Positions 8,668-16,517 of a stretch of DNA of 64,000 bases are shown here, in pieces. The stretch is from assembly GCA_963793825.1 (NCBI GenBank), contig CAWCBE010000014.1, positions 310,001-374,000 on the forward strand, read 5' to 3'. Position 1 is the stretch's first letter. Every line of letters starts with the position of its first letter. The translations under genes and the position numbers were made by a program. The notes beneath the pieces are model-generated. The model ran no database searches. It was given only the letters and a program-made list of their open reading frames with translations, and had not been told where the DNA came from. This stretch comes from RYN-230 sp963793825. Its GTDB lineage: Bacteria; Actinomycetota; Actinomycetes; Streptosporangiales; Streptosporangiaceae.

Positions 8668-8925
8668 GACCGACTCCCTGGGGCGCCCTTTTAAAGCGAG
8701 CCTGGTCAGTCCTGGCCGCCGTCCGGCTGGACGGAACGGGCGGGCGCCAGGCCGGGAGCAGAAGAGTCGTGATGGCGATGCTGGCTCTGGGCCACCACCC
8801 GCACCGGGCGGGCGACTCCGACCCGTGCCCGGGACCGGCTGCCCGGGGCGTTAGGCCCTAGTGAGCCGGGGCACGGAGCGTTACCATCAGAAGATCACGA
8901 TCTTTGCTGACAAGAGGTCGCTGAT

Positions 8926-8956
8926 CACTGGGCCGATGCTGCATATCGGCCCAGTG
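8926..8956. other. Perfect 12-bp hairpin in a 700-base non-coding stretch
   Basis: CACTGGGCCGAT and ATCGGCCCAGTG pair perfectly around a seven-base loop. No T-run follows on either strand, so it is not a standard terminator; it could be an RNA element, a processed terminator for the 8667 promoter side, or a transposon end relic. I see no other gene in 8668-9379 apart from the AT-rich regulatory patch near 9200. Confidence 0.5.
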
Positions 8957-9207
8957 CCGTTTCTGCGCCTGGGTTGCGACCGGGCCCTGGCCCTCCCCAG
9001 GGGCGGCGGCCCGCGAGGCTGCCCGGGGCTGCGGTGCCCGCGCCGGCGACCCTGCCCATCCTGAGGCGGCGGGAGCTTCGGCTGGCCAGGCCGCATTCCT
9101 GGCACCGGCCGAAGGTGCCGCCCATCCGGCGTTCCGGCATAAGGCATGATCCACCACCCTGGCGATGCGACTTCTGTCTAATCGATCTTCACTTAATTTT
9201 TCTAATG

Positions 9208-9236
9208 TTCAGTAGATTCAAGTAGAGACTACTGAA
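9208..9236 (+). promoter_or_regulatory. AT-rich promoter region with inverted repeat upstream of the XRE gene
   Basis: TTCAGTAG and CTACTGAA form perfect 8-bp arms 21 bases apart centre to centre, i.e. two helical turns, with a third AGTAG copy in the spacer. The surrounding 9181-9270 is the most AT-rich DNA in the region. It lies 140 bases before the GTG start of the XRE protein and is a good candidate for its autoregulatory operator; this is inference from position and symmetry. Confidence 0.5.
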
Positions 9237-9379
9237 AACAAATTGAGTCTCGTATATTATGGTAGACATGAGCAATCTCGGCCGTCAATCGGTTACGCTG
9301 CCGCTTTGGGCGCCTCGTCTCACCTGAGCCGGGCACTCGGTCCGTCGCCGCGGTGTGCTGACTCAGGAGGTGACCAGCC

Positions 9380-10453
9380 GTGCAACCTGCCCCTCCGGCG
9401 CTCCTGGAGCTCGCCCAGCGCCTCCGCCAACTCCGTGAAGAGCGGTGGCCCGATGTGCGGCTTACCCAGGCGGCCCTGGCCCAGGCCCTAGGCGGCGGCC
9501 GGTCGCTGTCGGCCGCCACCATCTCCTCCTGGGAGAGCCCCCTCGCACCCAAACTTCCGCCCCGCGAGCGGATCCTGGCTTACGCGAACTTCTTCGCCAC
9601 CCGCCGATCAGCTGAGGCGATGACCGTCCTGCCGCTGGATTCCCTGACCACGGAGGAGGTTACGGCCTATCACGAGCTTGAGGCCGAGCTCACCGCACTC
9701 CGGGAAGCCGCCCGGAAACCGTCACTGAGTGAGCACGTAGCGGTCCGGAGATCTTGGCACTTCACGGATACCGGCCCGGTTAACCTGGTTTGCGCACAGC
9801 TTCCGGAAGAGGAAACCGCATCGCTGGCCAATCCCGCCGACCCGAACTATACAGAGCTGCTCTCCTACGCCGACCTGGACGCCCTGGTGGAACTGTGGGG
9901 ACATATCCGGGCAGAGAACCCGACCATGGACGTGTTCTACAAAGCCTCGTCCAGCGTTTCCCCGGATGACCTTTCCAGTCATGTGGTACTTCTCGGCGGG
10001 ATCGCCTGGAATGAGCTGACCGCGCGGTTCACGGAAATGACCGACCTGCCCGTCCGGCAGATCGAGGACGCGTCCATCAAGTCGGGGGAAGTTTTCGTTG
10101 TCGAGGTCGAGGGCAAAGAGCATAAATTCCTGCCGTCCTGGGGAAGTAGTGACCAGCGCGAGCTTCGTGCCGACGTAGGACTGCTGGCCCGGGTGCCTAA
10201 CCCGCTCAACTCAAGCCGGACGCTGACGATCTGCAATGGCATACACAGTCGCGGGGTAGTCGGTGCGGTACGCAGCCTCACGGACGCCCGCCTACGCGAC
10301 TCCAATGAGCGGTACATCGCAGCTAACTTCAGGAACAGTGAATCCTTTGTCATCCTCATGCGCGTACCAGTCTTCGAAGGACAGGCAATGACGCCGGAAT
10401 TCAAGAACCCAGACATCGTTCTTTACAAAGCATCCGTGGGTGATCATAGGTGA
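9380..10453 (+). CDS. XRE-type helix-turn-helix protein with large unassigned C-terminal domain
   Basis: 357 residues. Residues 8-75 form an XRE-like helix-turn-helix (LRLTQAALAQ-type helix 2 and ATISSWESP recognition helix). A short linker/coil (95-112) leads to a C-terminal domain of about 230 residues with conserved-looking strands and loops: HVVLLGGIAWNELT (201-214), LPVRQIED, HKFLPSW, EDVGLLA-like DVGLLARVPNP (265-275), and LTICNGIHSRGVVGAVRSLTDARLRD (282-307). The GG-x3-N-x2-T loop looks like a Rossmann-type nucleotide pocket, but I cannot name the family. Start GTG has AGGAGGTGA six bases upstream, a very strong site. The glycosyltransferase-like gene begins 43 bases after the stop, so they are likely an operon. 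Base composition is clearly lower in GC than neighbours. Confidence 0.75.
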   Translation: MQPAPPALLELAQRLRQLREERWPDVRLTQAALAQALGGGRSLSAATISSWESPLAPKLPPRERILAYANFFATRRSAEAMTVLPLDSLTTEEVTAYHELEAELTALREAARKPSLSEHVAVRRSWHFTDTGPVNLVCAQLPEEETASLANPADPNYTELLSYADLDALVELWGHIRAENPTMDVFYKASSSVSPDDLSSHVVLLGGIAWNELTARFTEMTDLPVRQIEDASIKSGEVFVVEVEGKEHKFLPSWGSSDQRELRADVGLLARVPNPLNSSRTLTICNGIHSRGVVGAVRSLTDARLRDSNERYIAANFRNSESFVILMRVPVFEGQAMTPEFKNPDIVLYKASVGDHR

Positions 10454-10496
10454 CGGCTCAATCGGATCCCGCTCTCCCGGCTACGAGGCAACCTAG

Positions 10497-12164
10497 GTGA
10501 TAGACGATCACCGGACCGGCATCTGGCAGCACAACACGCATGACGAGCTGGTCGGACGCGCGGGGGCGCCGACCGCGCAGCTCGGCCTGCGCGGCCTCGA
10601 TGCCATCATCGTGCCCGCCTCCCGGCCCGCAGCTAGCTTGGACAGCGCCATCTCGCTGGCGCGCGCGGTGCACAGCCGGCTGCTCATCCTGTGCAGCCGG
10701 GACGCCGAGGCCGCCGCAGTGCTCCAACTGCTGGAGTCGCGCTTGTTCACCCAGGCCGTCGTTATCGACCTGCCACCGGAATACACCCACCCGCTGCTTG
10801 ATTTTTCGACTACCGGCCTGGTCTCCGCGGATGACATGCCCATGGCGTGCGCCGCACGCAATACCGACCTGAGCATGAAACGTAACCTGGGCCTGCTCAC
10901 CGCCCGCATGCTGGGCTGGCAGAGCATATTTTTCATGGACGACGATATCAGGGATATCAGTCCTGCCCATCTGCTCAGCACCGTTGCCATGCTCGGGCGC
11001 TACAGAGCCGTCGGGATGAGGGTGGCCAGCTTCCCGGATAACTCCGTCGTCTGCCATGCGCACCGGGAGACCGGAGAATTCCAGGATGTCCTGGTGAGTG
11101 GCTCCGCGCTGGCTGTCGATTGCACCGCGCCGCTCAGCTTCTTCCCGGATGTCTACAACGAAGACTGGCTGTTCTTCTACGACGACGCGGTAGCGGGCCG
11201 GCTCGGCTCCTCCGGCCTCAATGCGACCCAGCTACGCTACGATCCGTTCGCGGACCCCACGCGGGCCGCCGGGCAGGAGTTCGGGGATGTGCTGGCCGAG
11301 GGCCTGTATGCGCTGCTACATCAAGGGCGCGGGTCCGATTCCGCCACACGGGAGTACTGGCATGAGTTCCTGGAGGCCCGCAGGGAATTCCTCGCTGCCA
11401 TCATCGACCGGGCGGACGCGGCGCCAATGCACGTACGGGACAAGATCGTTGCCGCGGTACAGGCGGCCCACAAATGCTCGCTGAATATAGCACCGGACAA
11501 ATACGCGCGTTACGTCGGGGAGTGGCGCCGCGACGTCAAGCAATGGCAGGAGGCGTTCTCGGCGGTCCCCCGGGGACTGACGGTGAGCGAAGCGCTGCGT
11601 CGGCTTGGCCTCACGGCCGCCGCGGACGGCGGGCTGGTGCGGGGCATCAGCGAAAGCCCGCACGAAGAGCCGGTACCCGCCCGGCCCGGGCCGGTGCTGG
11701 TTACGTCCATCGCAACGCTCGGCGGCCTATCCCGGGCCACCCCGGTCCTGGCCCGCGCGCAGCATGCACTGGCGAGAACGGCGCCTACCGCTCTGCTGGA
11801 GCGCGAGACCCCATCTGCGGAACATGTGGAGCCCATCGCGCTGGAGACTTTCCCCGGCAGGCAGCTGCTCACTCTCGGAGCCGGGGCGGATACCAGCCGA
11901 GCGCGGCCATGCCCGCCCGTGCTGGCTAGCTCACCCTTCGGGCTGGGCACACGTGCGCAGGTGCTCGGTGGGATCGCCATCTGCACCGCGCCCATACTGG
12001 GCGCGCTCGCGGGCGAGATCGGGGTGGACGCCGCCGTGGGCTTCGTCCCCCTGATCGCCGTGGGCTGCGCCCTCCTGCTGTTCGCCGGCCTGGTGGTGGA
12101 CGGCGGCTGGCCGGGGCGGCCGCGTCCTGGCTGGTGGCGAGGCGGACGCGGCCGCCGGGCCTAG
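10497..12164 (+). CDS. GT-A-like glycosyltransferase family protein with hydrophobic C-terminus
   Basis: 555 residues. The N-terminal half resembles a GT-A nucleotide-sugar transferase: a Rossmann-like start (GLDAIIVPASRP), the RNTDLSMKRNLGL segment, then SIFFMDDDIRDI with a DDD metal motif at 148-150, and VYNEDWLFFYDD (219-230) as a candidate acceptor/catalytic acidic motif. Residues 240-390 are helical. Residues about 490-537 contain two hydrophobic segments (GIAICTAPILGALAG and VGFVPLIAVGCALLLFAGLVV), so the protein may be membrane anchored. The GTG start has GAGG nine bases upstream. It follows the XRE gene at 43 bases. Sugar donor and acceptor are unknown. Confidence 0.68.
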   Translation: MIDDHRTGIWQHNTHDELVGRAGAPTAQLGLRGLDAIIVPASRPAASLDSAISLARAVHSRLLILCSRDAEAAAVLQLLESRLFTQAVVIDLPPEYTHPLLDFSTTGLVSADDMPMACAARNTDLSMKRNLGLLTARMLGWQSIFFMDDDIRDISPAHLLSTVAMLGRYRAVGMRVASFPDNSVVCHAHRETGEFQDVLVSGSALAVDCTAPLSFFPDVYNEDWLFFYDDAVAGRLGSSGLNATQLRYDPFADPTRAAGQEFGDVLAEGLYALLHQGRGSDSATREYWHEFLEARREFLAAIIDRADAAPMHVRDKIVAAVQAAHKCSLNIAPDKYARYVGEWRRDVKQWQEAFSAVPRGLTVSEALRRLGLTAAADGGLVRGISESPHEEPVPARPGPVLVTSIATLGGLSRATPVLARAQHALARTAPTALLERETPSAEHVEPIALETFPGRQLLTLGAGADTSRARPCPPVLASSPFGLGTRAQVLGGIAICTAPILGALAGEIGVDAAVGFVPLIAVGCALLLFAGLVVDGGWPGRPRPGWWRGGRGRRA

Positions 12165-12200
12165 CGGCCGCCGCGCCCGGCTCCGGCGGCTCGGAGAAGG

Positions 12201-13478
12201 TCAGCCCGGGGGCTCTGCTGACGCGGCCGCCCCGGCCGATCCCGGGTCGGCCAGGTCCGCCGCGGGGGCCACGCGCCCCGCGCCCCACGGCAGCAGGGAG
12301 TCGGCCACGGCCACGGCCAGCACGACTAGCGCCGCACAGGCGCTCAGCGCCAGCGCGGACACCTGCGGCGCGGCCGCGCCCAGCGCGGCCAGGGCGACCA
12401 CCCCGGCGATCCGGGTCCAGGCCACGCGGCCCCAGATAACCTGCTTGAACGCGGCGTGCCCGAGCAGGAACAGGGCCGTCCCGCCGAGCAGCATGGCCGA
12501 CACCGGCGCCTCTCCCACCGCGCCCGGGCGGGTCAGCGCGATCCGCTCGCCCGCTGCCACCGCGATAATGCCGGCCACCATGACCGGGTGGATCAGGTGA
12601 TAAGCCGACCGGCCCAGCCGCCCCGGGTCGGCCGAGCTGGCCACGGCCCGGGCACCCTCCTCGGCACTGCGGTGAAAGTACAGCCACCACAGGCCGGCCG
12701 TGCTGGCGAACGCGGCCAGGAAGGCCGCGTCCCGGCCGGCGCTGGCCCGGGCCCCGGACAGCGCCGCCCCGGTCACCGCGATCGACTCGCCCAGGGCGAT
12801 GAGCATGAAGCCCTGGCAGCGCTCGGCGAAATGGTTACCCTCGATCGCCCAGTCCCGGGTGGTGGACCGGCCCAGCCCGGGCGTGTAGAAGCCGGCCAGG
12901 CCGCCCAGGATGTCCACGCCCACCGCGGCCAGCCAGAGCAGCTCGCGGGCGGGCGCGGCGACCAGGCCGCCCGCCACGGCCAGCGCGCCGCTGATCACGC
13001 ACCAGGCCAGGATGCGCTGGAAGTTGCGCTGCAGCCGGTCCCCGCGCAGCCCGGCCACCGCGAAGGCGCTCCGGCCGATCTGCATGACCGCGTACGCCCC
13101 GCCCACGGCCAGGCCCCAGCCGCCGAAGGCGGACGGCAGGCCGGCCGACATGACCAGGCTGGCCAGGGCCAGCGCCAGCAGCATGATCAGCACCGGGGTC
13201 CGGTCCGGGTCCAGCCAGTTCGTGACCCAGGTGGTGTACGCCCAGGCCAGCCAGACCATCGCGAACAGCAGCAGGACCCGGCGCGCGCCGCCGCCCGTCG
13301 GGTCAGTGATCAGGGAGTGCGACAGCTGGGTGACCGCGAGCACGTACACCAGGTCGAAGAACAGCTCCACGGTGGTGACCCGCGCCACCGGCCCGGGCGG
13401 GCGCCGCAGGTTCCGCGGGCGGACCGGCACCGCCCGGCCACCATCACCGCCGGCCGCGTCGGTGCCGCCCGCCGTCAC
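12201..13478 (-). CDS. Low temperature requirement protein A (LtrA) family membrane protein
   Basis: 425 residues with about ten to twelve transmembrane segments. The LtrA signature is present: TTVELFFDLVYVLAVTQLSH at the N-terminus, RDWAIEGNHFAERCQGFMLIALGESI in the middle, and a late HPVMVAGIIAVAAGERI. LtrA was named from Listeria growth at low temperature; the biochemical role is unknown. I placed the start at the GTG eight bases after the citryl-CoA lyase stop; GTG at 13430 is an alternative just before the conserved region. Same strand as the lyase, IclR and Rieske genes. Confidence 0.85.
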   Translation of the reverse strand: MTAGGTDAAGGDGGRAVPVRPRNLRRPPGPVARVTTVELFFDLVYVLAVTQLSHSLITDPTGGGARRVLLLFAMVWLAWAYTTWVTNWLDPDRTPVLIMLLALALASLVMSAGLPSAFGGWGLAVGGAYAVMQIGRSAFAVAGLRGDRLQRNFQRILAWCVISGALAVAGGLVAAPARELLWLAAVGVDILGGLAGFYTPGLGRSTTRDWAIEGNHFAERCQGFMLIALGESIAVTGAALSGARASAGRDAAFLAAFASTAGLWWLYFHRSAEEGARAVASSADPGRLGRSAYHLIHPVMVAGIIAVAAGERIALTRPGAVGEAPVSAMLLGGTALFLLGHAAFKQVIWGRVAWTRIAGVVALAALGAAAPQVSALALSACAALVVLAVAVADSLLPWGAGRVAPAADLADPGSAGAAASAEPPG

Positions 13479-13486
13479 GCCGCCCG

Positions 13487-14305
13487 CTACCCGGCATCCG
13501 GAGGCCGGTAGTCGGTGTTCCGGTCCACTCCCAGGTAGATATCCATGCCGACCGGGCGCCACTGCTCCTCGGCCAGGTGGCCGAGCAGCCCGGCCGTCCG
13601 GGCCAGCAGCGCGAACCCGCGCAGCAGCCCGATCGGCAGGCCCAGGTCGGCCAGGACGGCCCCGCAGGTCCCGGCCCCGTTCAGCGGCAGGGTCCGGCCG
13701 AGCACCTGCGGGTGCACCCGGCCGATTGCCGCGAACAGCCGCAGGTGCGGCCCGAGCAGGCCCTCCTCGGCGGCGATCCGGTACAGCGCCGGGGTCCGCG
13801 GGTCGGTGACCTTGTGCACCGGGTGCCCCAGCCCGGGCACGTACGCCCCCGAAGCCCGGGCCCGCTGCACCGCGGCCAGCGCGATCTCATCCCAGCCCGC
13901 CTCACGGTCGTCACCGGCGCCGGGCACCGCGTCACCGGCCTCGGCCAGCGCCGCGGCCAGGAACGCGCCGCAGTCTTCGGTGACGCCCAGGAACCGGGAC
14001 CCGCCGCCGAGCAGCCCGGCCGCCAGTGCCCCCTGCACGGAGTCGGGGGCGCTCAGGTAGGTGAGCCGGGCAGTGATGGCCGTCGGGGTGAATCCGTGGT
14101 CGGCCAGCGCGACCAGCACTGACTCGAACACCCTGACCTCGGACGGCGACGGCCGGCGCTGGGTCACCAGCCAGAACGCCAGTTCGCCGAACGACACCTG
14201 GCCCATCAGCTCGGCCGCCAGGTCGTGGCCGAGCACGGTGATCGAGTCGGCATCCGAGTCGCCGAGCGAGGTGGGATAAGTGCGTCGGGTGGTTCGTTCG
14301 GTCAT
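13487..14305 (-). CDS. Citryl-CoA lyase / citrate synthase-like protein
   Basis: 272 residues, much shorter than citrate synthase (about 370-430). It keeps the active-site segments of the superfamily: VPGLGHPVHKVTDPRTPALY (His of the GHP loop, with the basic residue after it), and a late LPIGLLRGFALLARTAGLLGHLAEE. Such short forms act as citryl-CoA lyases or on branched acyl-CoA citrate analogues. The ATG at 14305 has GGAGAGAG seven bases upstream and was preferred to ATG at 14320. Genes for the Rieske oxygenase and IclR regulator lie upstream on the same strand, which suggests joint catabolism of a carboxylic or aromatic acid; inferred only. Confidence 0.8.
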   Translation of the reverse strand: MTERTTRRTYPTSLGDSDADSITVLGHDLAAELMGQVSFGELAFWLVTQRRPSPSEVRVFESVLVALADHGFTPTAITARLTYLSAPDSVQGALAAGLLGGGSRFLGVTEDCGAFLAAALAEAGDAVPGAGDDREAGWDEIALAAVQRARASGAYVPGLGHPVHKVTDPRTPALYRIAAEEGLLGPHLRLFAAIGRVHPQVLGRTLPLNGAGTCGAVLADLGLPIGLLRGFALLARTAGLLGHLAEEQWRPVGMDIYLGVDRNTDYRPPDAG

Positions 14306-14398
14306 ATGGTCTCTCTCCATTGCTCTCCGGTGCCGGCGGGGCACGCGCGCGCCAGCCGGCGGCGGGCGCCCGTGAGCAGCCCGTTGATCACCTGGTCA

Positions 14399-15196
14399 TT
14401 ATGACCGGGCCGGCCGCGCGGTCCCCGGGCGCTGGGCCGCGGGCGAGCCGAGCGCCCGGGAGATGCCACGGGCGGCGGCCCGGACCGCCGGGGCCAGCGC
14501 GGCCGGCTGGGCCCCGTCGGCGTGTACCACCAGGGACAGCGCCGCCACCACCCGGTCCCCCGCCGCGCGGATCGCCGTGCCCACCGACAGCGCGTCCATG
14601 GTTACCTGGCGGTCGCTGACCGCGTACCCGCGCTGCCGCACGTCCGCGAGCACCCGGCGCAGCTCCCGCGGGTTGGTGACCGTCCGCTCGGTCCAGCGTT
14701 CCAGCGGGCCGGTCAGCACCTGTTCCTGGACCTCGGCGGGGGCGTGCGCCAGCAGCACCAGCCCCACCCCGGTGGCGTGCAGCGCGAACCGGCCGCCGAC
14801 CCGGGTCAGCACCCGCACCGCGTCCCGGCCGGCCAGCCGCTCCACGTACACGACGTCCAGCCCGTCCCGCACCGCGAGCTGCACGTTCTCATGGGTGGCC
14901 TCGTACAGGTCTTCCATGTAGGGCAGCGCGATCTCACGCAGCCCCAGCCCGCGCGGGGCCAGCGCGGCGATCTCCCACAGGTGCAGGCCGATGTGGTACG
15001 CGCCATCCGGCCCGCGTTCCAGGCCGCCCCACGCGGTCAGTTCCCGGACCAGCCGGTGCGTGGTGCTGAGCGGCAGACCGCTGCGGCGGCTGATCTCGGA
15101 CAGGGTCAGCTTCGGGCACTCCGGCCGGAACGCGCCCAGCACGTCCAGCACCCGGCCGCGCAGCGACCGTGGTGGCGGCGGGGCTGGCTCACCCAT
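14399..15196 (-). CDS. IclR family transcriptional regulator
   Basis: 265 residues. An N-terminal winged helix-turn-helix (LTLSEISRRSGLPLSTTHRLVRELTAWGGLERGPDGAYHIG) is followed by the IclR effector domain, including HENVQLAVRDGLDVVYVERL and FALHATGVGLVLLA and the conserved VTMDALSVGTAIR. IclR proteins bind small metabolites and control catabolic operons. The ATG at 15196 has GGGAG five bases upstream; ATG at 15226 is possible. It sits directly downstream of the Rieske oxygenase and reductase genes, its likely targets. Confidence 0.9.
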   Translation of the reverse strand: MGEPAPPPPRSLRGRVLDVLGAFRPECPKLTLSEISRRSGLPLSTTHRLVRELTAWGGLERGPDGAYHIGLHLWEIAALAPRGLGLREIALPYMEDLYEATHENVQLAVRDGLDVVYVERLAGRDAVRVLTRVGGRFALHATGVGLVLLAHAPAEVQEQVLTGPLERWTERTVTNPRELRRVLADVRQRGYAVSDRQVTMDALSVGTAIRAAGDRVVAALSLVVHADGAQPAALAPAVRAAARGISRALGSPAAQRPGTARPARS

Positions 15197-15273
15197 GGGC
15201 TCTCCCGGAGTGACGTCGTGCCCCATTGTCCCAGCCGCGCCGCTATCCCAGCCGCGCCGCGGGCGGCCCGCGG

Positions 15274-16272
15274 TCAGAGGTCGAGGATCAGCGCCGGGGT
15301 GACCGACCGGGACACGCAGATCATCATGGTGTCCCCCGCCGCCCGCTCCTCCTCGGTGAGCACGGTGTCCCGGTGATCGGGGGTGCCGGCCAGCACGGCG
15401 GTCTCGCAGGTGCCGCAGGTCCCCTCGGTGCACGAGGACAGCACCGGCACCCCGGCCGCCTGCACCACGGACAGGATCGAGGTGCCCGCCGGGACGGTCA
15501 GGGTCAGCCCGGACTGGGCCAGTTCCACCTCGACGGCCTGCTCCGGGCCGGCCCGGGCAGCCGGCGGGGCGAACCGCTCCACGTGCAGCGTTCCCTCCGG
15601 CCACCCGGCGCAGTGCTCCGCCACGGCGTCCAGCAGCGGGCCCGGCCCGCAGCAGTACACCAGCGTCCCCGGCCGCGGCGGCCCCAGGATCGCGGCCAGG
15701 TCGAGCAGGCCCGTCTCGTCCTGCGGGCAGAGCCGGACCCGGGTCCCGTACCGCTCGCGGAGTTCGGCACCGAAGGCCATGGTGGCCTGGCTCCGGCCGC
15801 CGTAGGCCAGGGCCCATTCCCGGCCCTCCTGGCCGGCCGCGGCCAGCATCGGCCGGATCGGGGTGATCCCGATCCCGCCCGCGATGAACCGGTAATGGTC
15901 CGCGGCCAGCAGCGGGAAGTGGTTCCGCGGCCCGCGGGCCGTGACCGCCGTGCCCTCGTGCAGCGTCTCGTGCACGTGCGCCGATCCGCCACGGCCAGCC
16001 GCCTCGCGGAGCACCGCGATCTGCCAGCGGCCGCGGTCCGCCGGGTCGCCGCACAGCGAGTACTGGCGGACCAGGCCGGGGGCGAGCTCCAGGTCGATGT
16101 GCGCGCCCGGGGCCCACGGCGGGAGCGCCGCCCCGGCCGGATCCGACAGGTCCAGGGTGATCACGCCGTCGGCGGCCCGGGCCCGCCGGGTGACGGCCAG
16201 GGCCAGGGCCGGGTCCTGGGGCGGGATCCGGGCGGCGCCGCGGGGCAGGGCGGCCGGGCCGGCCCTCAGCAT
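15274..16272 (-). CDS. VanB-type flavodoxin-like/ferredoxin reductase (PDR family)
   Basis: 332 residues with three modules in PDR order: an FAD/FMN domain (RQYSLCGDP, the R-x-Y-S flavin motif), an NAD domain (FIAGGIGITPIRPM) and a C-terminal plant-type [2Fe-2S] ferredoxin (SCTEGTCGTCE with the distal C in MMICVS). It would pass electrons from NADH to the Rieske oxygenase encoded two genes upstream. Its ATG lies inside the end of the small gene at 16266-16517, so translation is probably coupled. Confidence 0.92.
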   Translation of the reverse strand: MLRAGPAALPRGAARIPPQDPALALAVTRRARAADGVITLDLSDPAGAALPPWAPGAHIDLELAPGLVRQYSLCGDPADRGRWQIAVLREAAGRGGSAHVHETLHEGTAVTARGPRNHFPLLAADHYRFIAGGIGITPIRPMLAAAGQEGREWALAYGGRSQATMAFGAELRERYGTRVRLCPQDETGLLDLAAILGPPRPGTLVYCCGPGPLLDAVAEHCAGWPEGTLHVERFAPPAARAGPEQAVEVELAQSGLTLTVPAGTSILSVVQAAGVPVLSSCTEGTCGTCETAVLAGTPDHRDTVLTEEERAAGDTMMICVSRSVTPALILDL

Positions 16273-16517
16273 GAGCCCGGCGCCCGCGGACTCGCGGGGC
16301 TGGCCGGGTGCGCGCGGCCGGCCAGGTGCGCGGGGCTGGCCGGGTGCGCGCGGCCGGCCAGGTGCGCCGGGTGATCCAGCAGCCACTGCCACATCTGCAC
16401 CGGGTCCTCGGCCTCGGCCACCGCGCCGCAGTGGCAGCGGCCGCGGAGCCGGTCGCTGCCCGGCAGCCACTCGATGCGGTAGACGGTGCGCTGGCCCGTC
16501 ACGGCGCGGGCGGTCAC
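16266..16517 (-). CDS. Small Cys-containing protein of the Rieske operon
   Basis: 83 residues. The first half (RTVYRIEWLPGSDRLRGRCHCGAVAEAEDPVQMWQWLLDHP) looks conserved and carries CHCG, which could bind a metal. The second half consists of two copies of a 12-residue repeat (AHLAGRAHPASP) made by a 36-bp tandem duplication. Start and stop overlap the neighbouring oxygenase and reductase genes, so it belongs to the same transcript. No known function. Confidence 0.7.
   Translation of the reverse strand: MTARAVTGQRTVYRIEWLPGSDRLRGRCHCGAVAEAEDPVQMWQWLLDHPAHLAGRAHPASPAHLAGRAHPASPASPRAPGSC
16294..16365. repeat. 36-bp tandem repeat, two copies
   Basis: Two essentially identical 36-bp units lie in the 3' half of the small Rieske-operon gene. 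The length is a multiple of three, so the frame is kept and a 12-residue block is duplicated. Confidence 0.85.

Noticed and set aside
8926..8956. Rho-independent terminator
   Set aside because: There is a good stem but no T-run and no gene end close by.
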